NCBI RefSeq assembly: GCF_010183535.1
Contig: NC_071331.1
Location: 24,800,001 to 24,864,000 of the forward strand
Length of the DNA: 64,000 nucleotides
DNA from: Caenorhabditis remanei
Taxonomy: Eukaryota; Nematoda; Chromadorea; Rhabditida; Rhabditidae
Reading direction: 5' to 3'
Positions 60,401 to 64,000 of this stretch are shown here, piece after piece. The position numbers and the translations under genes were made by a program. The notes beneath the pieces were generated by a model, which saw only the letters and a list, made by a program, of their open reading frames with translations, was not told where the DNA came from and did no database searches. Each line of letters begins with the position of its first letter. Position 1 is the stretch's first letter.

Positions 60401-61611
60401 ACCGTTACCTGATATAATTCGCTCTCCACCATGTCAAATACTCGCCGAAACGTGGTAACGAGAGAACGAAGAACGCGGAGACCAGAATGAGAGTGTCAGA
60501 AGCGGAGAGCACTGCCAAGTACCAGTTGATCGATGAGCTCGACATGATTCGATGTGTGAAGATGCGCATTGATGTGACGTTTGCAAGGATTCCGAACATG
60601 ATGACTGGCACGGCGACCAGGCCGAGTATTATTCTAGAAAACGTTAATGTCTTATAAGGAAAGTCTTTGGAGGCGATCAGCTGGAATCGGTAGGAATCAA
60701 TTCAGATTGGCTGGGATCGGTTGAGACCGTCTTACAAGGGATGGAGACTTCAAACAATCTACAAATTTGGTGTCATAGGTACTTTCGACTATGTGGAATC
60801 CATTTGTGAAGTTAAAACCGGCTGAATGTCTCTGTGAGCCGAGTTATGAGCTCTTAAACTTTAAGCTTTTTCACATGGAATTGCGAGTCGGCAAAGCGTT
60901 CTCATTTTTCCAACTTACGAGCACAGGTGAACACATATGGAACTGCGCGGTGGCGTATCTGTTGTACGGAATGACATTTTTCGATTTCCGGAATCCAGAA
61001 TCCGGAACCGGAATGACAAAAAACCCGGAGCTCCGGAATTACGGAATCCGGAATTCCGAATGATTCTATAAATTTGCAAGAGCAAGTCATTTTTTTGAGT
61101 GTTATTAATTATAAAAAATTATCTTCCGGATTCTGAAAATTGGAAACCGGAATTGAAATTTTCATTTTCCGGAATCCGGATTCCGGACAACTATGAAACC
61201 GCGCTTTGGGGTATTTGCGGAATTCCATGTGACAAAGCTTAAAGTTTGAGAGCTCATAACTCGGTTCGCAGAGACATTTGGTCCGTTTTGACTGCAGATA
61301 TGGATTCCCCGTAGTCGAAAATACCTATAACCAAATTTATAGATAGTTTGAAAGCCGGGTATCTAAAGAATTCCCGAGTCAGACTCTTCACATAGAACTC
61401 ACCTCTCTAACGGCTCATAACTTGAATATTCGGTATGACATGCACATGATACATTGAGTCCCTCGCAGAAATTAGTCTCCTGGATGAATTGTGAAGGATC
61501 AATAGTAGTGGTGGAGGCCATCAGGTCAGAGAGAACACCCATTGTGATATTGGACAGTGTTGAATTAACGTCTCCAGAAGGAGATGTGAAATTGGAGTTG
61601 GTGGGAGGCAT
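57487..61611 (-). CDS. Rhodopsin-class GPCR, FMRFamide-peptide-receptor-like
   Basis: Exons: 61611-61403, 60633-60409, 59834-59627, 59572-59354, 58900-58712, 57621-57487 (394 aa, phases agree). A 70-residue extracellular N-terminus has several N-glycosylation sites (NFTS, NSTLSNIT, NVSC). TM1 ends GILANVTSMRIFTHR, TM2 is LAVLSASDTLILVSAFFVL, and TM3 has TAQTCSVFMTVGVSVHRYIG. TM5 is VVMYVVPFTLLIALNSMVL, followed by a basic third loop (RRSRRMHMVSQ ... KKAERKERQ), TM6 IMLVAIVLLFISCNTLAFV and TM7 NASCNICVYMLF. The DRY motif is HRY and NPxxY is NxxxY, as seen in the FMRFamide-receptor branch. Presumably neuronal; the ligand is not predictable. Introns 1, 2, 4 and 5 contain repeats. C-terminal alternative splicing at GTTAGT (within exon 6) is possible. 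Confidence 0.85.
57650..58690. mobile_element. Two TIR-element arms split by a nested foldback
   Basis: Arms with GTAGTTGCCAACTTTTTTGT and GTCCGTACAAAAAAGTTGTC occur at 57750-57920 and again at 58385-58555. Between them, 57961-58341 is a separate foldback (see that entry). It lies in intron 5 of the GPCR. Confidence 0.6.
57961..58341. repeat. Foldback made of GGGACGTCTAAAtgTTT units
   Basis: The ends CGGCTCTATTCCAGTTTAAA and TCAAAACTGGAATAGAGCCG are inverted. The left half has many ACGTCCCAAAAA or TAGACGTCCTTTG units and the right half the inverse (GGACGTCTAAATGTTT, GGGACGTCTAAGTGTTT). It is both tandem and palindromic, with its centre near 58160. Confidence 0.75.
60965..61200. repeat. CCGGAATC-rich tract in GPCR intron 1
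   Basis: TTTCCGGAATCCAGAATCCG, GACAAAAAACCCGGAGCTCC, then CCGGAATCCGGATTCCGGAC. It shares GTTGTACGGAATG and the AAAAAACCCGGA core with 46690-46825. Confidence 0.55.
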
Positions 61612-62151
61612 GACTAGCGGCTTGACCTGACCTGGAAATTATATCAATTGTTTAGGGTATAAAAGACAAGGGGAGTGACGGAAAAGACTTCTCAAGAATC
61701 AAGAATTCTAGAAACCAAAGAAAACAAGCACACCTCTCGCCATGACAACCTTCTCACAAGAATGAATGAGAAAAAAAATTCCTAATAAGATTCGGGCGGA
61801 GCAAATCAGAAATACCAAGAAGAAGTAAATAATAGTGTTAGAAAGCGGAAAGCAACCGAATTATAGGTATATGTATAAAAATGTGTCTAAAATTAGTGGT
61901 GTTGGAGAAGAAAGAGAATGAAATTACGGGTGAAAAGAGTGGGAGGGGCAAAAGAGGAAGGAGAATGAGTTTTAACCGAAACACCTGCAAAGTATAAATA
62001 AGGAGAAGGGATACTATGACGTTATGGTTATTTGGACTTCAAAAAGCAACTGAAGTTACGGTATCTCCGAGGGAATTTTCTAGAAATCCAACAGAAAAGA
62101 AATGCGAAATAAGACGAGGAAGAAAACGTTGTTTGCAGATCTTCAGACATA

Positions 62152-62583
62152 CAGTACTGGTCATAAAGAATGCGACTAGAGCAGTTTTTAGTTGAAAAAG
62201 GTCAACTTTGTGAATGTGTCACAGCCTCCCTGATTGTATCAAAATATTTTATTGTATAGATAGAGCTTCATTTTTGTAGTTGACGACTTTACGAGTGCAC
62301 CCTAAGAAGTTACAGGCAGTGAAATTAAAACGCTTAAAAATCTCTCCTTTTAGCACTGAAAAGGGGCAAAAACTGCGAGAAATTACTTTGACCGCCTGTA
62401 ACTTCTTAGGATGTGCTCGTACAAAAAAGTCATCAACTACAAAAATGAAGCTCTATTCGTGATCTATACACTCCATTGACAATCGATATTGTGATACGAT
62501 CAGGGAGGCCGTGTCACAGTAACAAAGTTGACATTTTTCAACTAAAAACTGCTCTTGTTGCATTCTTTATGGTCAGTACTGTA
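62152..62583. mobile_element. CAGTACTGGTCATAAAGAAT TIR element
   Basis: ACAGTACTGGTCATAAAGAA and TTCTTTATGGTCAGTACTGT are inverted ends. Internally AGTTGACGACTTTACGAGTG and TGTGCTCGTACAAAAAAGTC are diverged arms with a CCTAAGAAGTTACAGGC loop stem. TA flanks both ends. Confidence 0.75.
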
Positions 62584-63119
62584 CAAAACTCAAAAATACA
62601 ACAATTGTTCTTTATCAATTACGAGACTACAGAAATCTCCAATAAATTGGATGCGCTTTTAACACCCCCTGGCAATGGTTTGTGAACCGATAATATGACA
62701 ATTTCAGAATAAGAAAAATACGAAGAAGCCCTCAAAAAAAGAAACGCAGATAGAATGACGAGAAGGAACACTTCTTGACCAAAATTAGAGGCAGCAATTT
62801 TTTCTCTTTTTTTCGCGGAAACAAGTTTCGAGATATCACGCGATGATGTGTTATTCTTCTAATTAAAAAGTGTCTAACTAGGGAAGGTCATCGAGTGGCG
62901 TGACCGATATCATTAGAAAGCTGAAATCATGCTGATTCCAAATATATATTCAGTTTTTGCCCTCGAGGTCTGGTATTCGAGAAAAATGGGGTCTAAGTTG
63001 GGACCGCTGACAAGTACCTAACGAAAAGTAGAAAATATCAGTGGTCTGTAGTTCTCAAGGAAATCAGGACAGCTTGATGTAGAGGTTTCAGATTTTTGAT
63101 GGTTAGTATAGACACATAA

Positions 63120-63510
63120 CTGTATAATTCGCTTGAAACTCAATATTATGCGCTGAAAAATATACCAAAATGTAGATCTCGGCGAGATCTATTTTTCAGC
63201 TCATAAAATTGAGTTTTGAGTGAATTACGGCCCCGCTTATGCAAAATGTATCAAAACCGCTCTATTTCCAGATCTAAACTTGAAGACACTTGAAGACATT
63301 AGAACAGACCTCAATACACCTTTAATATGTCGCCAATCGGGTAAAAGTGTTAAAGATTGGCGAAAATGGCCAAAAAGGTCAGTCTAGCCCAGTTCGCGGT
63401 ACATTAACAAATAGTCATCCGATCCGTATTGAGTCACGAATATAGGTCTCGGTCTACATTTGGTATATTTATCAGCTCATAAAACTCAGTTTGAAGCAAG
63501 ATAGCCGGTG
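63120..63510. repeat. Diverged 3068-type TIR element
   Basis: CTCAATATTATGCGCTGAAA with GTAGATCTCGGCGAGATCTA at the left, and TATTTATCAGCTCATAAAAC with TCAGTTTGAAGCAAG at the right. A second arm fragment sits inside at 63190-63230. Confidence 0.5.
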
Positions 63511-63867
63511 TCAAAATACCAATAACGAACTATTCGACATTTCGCCCCTTCTCTCTTTATTAGATAAAGTAAAATGTCTAAAACTGAAACGGGAAAACGA
63601 ACACACGTCTCTCTCGTATTAAGACATCACATCGGCTAACAAGAAGAAATAGAGGAAGAAAGAGACATAGAGATAGAAGGAAGAAGTCTCAAAAGAAAAA
63701 CAAAACACAAATCGAAAAATAGATTAGGGTCGGGGGGAGTTGGAGCAGGGTGGTCGGTGGTGTTCTTCTTGTTCAAGAGTGTATACGTTTTCTGTTTTTA
63801 CTTCCTGAAGGAATGGACAATAGACGATTTGTGGAGAAAAAACAAATCAAAACGAAATTTCGTGACT

Positions 63868-63963
63868 ATTAGCTCGACACAGTTTTTACAACTGCGCTCC
63901 ATCGACATGCTACAATTTTTTCGGTTCCGATAGAGCGCAGTTGTAAGAAGCGTGCCGTGCTAA
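63868..63963. mobile_element. Short palindromic element copy near the window end
   Basis: TTAGCTCGACACAGTTTTTA to GTAAGAAGCGTGCCGTGCTA. The core is shorter than in other copies (ATGCTACAATTTTTTCGGTT), lacking the GAGTCTCTCAATTTCG segment. Confidence 0.7.
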
Positions 63964-64000
63964 CGCTGAGCTCAAAAACTTTCCAAAAAAGATGAATTAC

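Larger units (their letters stand above)
61612..64000. other. Upstream region of the GPCR gene and right flank
   Basis: 61612-62150 is likely GPCR promoter; an acceptor-like ATTTCCAG (minus) near 61634 suggests a trans-spliced or spliced leader. Repeats follow: a TIR element at 62152-62583, a GTGACC-family copy at 62878-63000, a 3068-type element at about 63120-63510 and a short palindromic element at 63868-63963. 63540-63860 is unique purine-rich sequence. No gene was found. Confidence 0.5.

Overview
The window is nuclear DNA of a Caenorhabditis-type nematode. It shows compact multi-exon genes with GT-AG introns (many only 43-60 bp, with TTTTCAG/TTTCCAG acceptors), acceptor-like sites a few bases before start codons as expected for trans-splicing, a cuticle collagen, a KGB-type MAP kinase, nematode chemoreceptors, and AT-rich introns full of short palindromic transposons. 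No rRNA, intact tRNA, CRISPR, prokaryotic operon or transposase gene was seen. From memory, and unchecked, the kinase and the amidase/nonaspanin neighbours have C. elegans chromosome IV orthologues. The repeats differ from what I would expect of C. elegans, so a sister species is likelier.

Layout: (1) 1-3957 is repeat-rich upstream DNA. 3958-9870 (+) is an 8-exon KGB-1-like MAP kinase of 389 aa. (2) 9871-15721 is mostly repeats. 15722-17524 (+) is a secreted Ala/Pro-rich precursor with nine ~60-residue repeats joined by RSKR/RNKR sites. (3) 17809-21290 (-) is an 8-exon, 329-aa seven-helix chemoreceptor. (4) 22374-23851 (+) holds a small ORF and a two-module Cys-rich secreted protein. (5) 24315-24533 (-) is a Ser-rich terminal exon. 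25764-28866 (-) is a 468-aa protein tyrosine phosphatase. 30415-32531 (-) is a GatA-type amidase (456 aa). 33407-36111 (+) is a TM9SF nonaspanin (580 aa) divergent from GatA. (6) 36539-42727 (-), probably starting at 50448, encodes an unrecognised protein with a distant 14-3-3-like segment. (7) 52359-53315 (+) is a cuticle collagen (299 aa). 54295-56788 (+) is a five-exon Cys-rich secreted protein (247 aa). 57487-61611 (-) is a rhodopsin-class peptide-receptor-like GPCR (394 aa).

Exon structures were built by hand from splice signals and reading phase. For every gene reported as complete, the exon lengths sum to an open frame ending in a stop codon. The genes do not form one pathway. They include stress signalling (KGB-1), mitochondrial tRNA amidation (GatA), Golgi/endosome membrane trafficking (TM9SF), tyrosine dephosphorylation, cuticle or secreted matrix (collagen, Ala/Pro precursor, Cys-rich proteins) and sensory or peptide reception (two GPCRs).

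Nearly all remaining DNA belongs to a handful of palindromic TIR element families, several flanked by TA and therefore Tc1/mariner-like non-autonomous elements. One family carries an internal 21-bp minisatellite and has several copies within 25-35 kb. The most unusual items are the repeat precursor gene, the divergent 14-3-3-like gene, the minisatellite-bearing elements, a 406-bp near-perfect intronic hairpin, and a duplicated, transposon-interrupted copy of the nonaspanin gene's 5' end.
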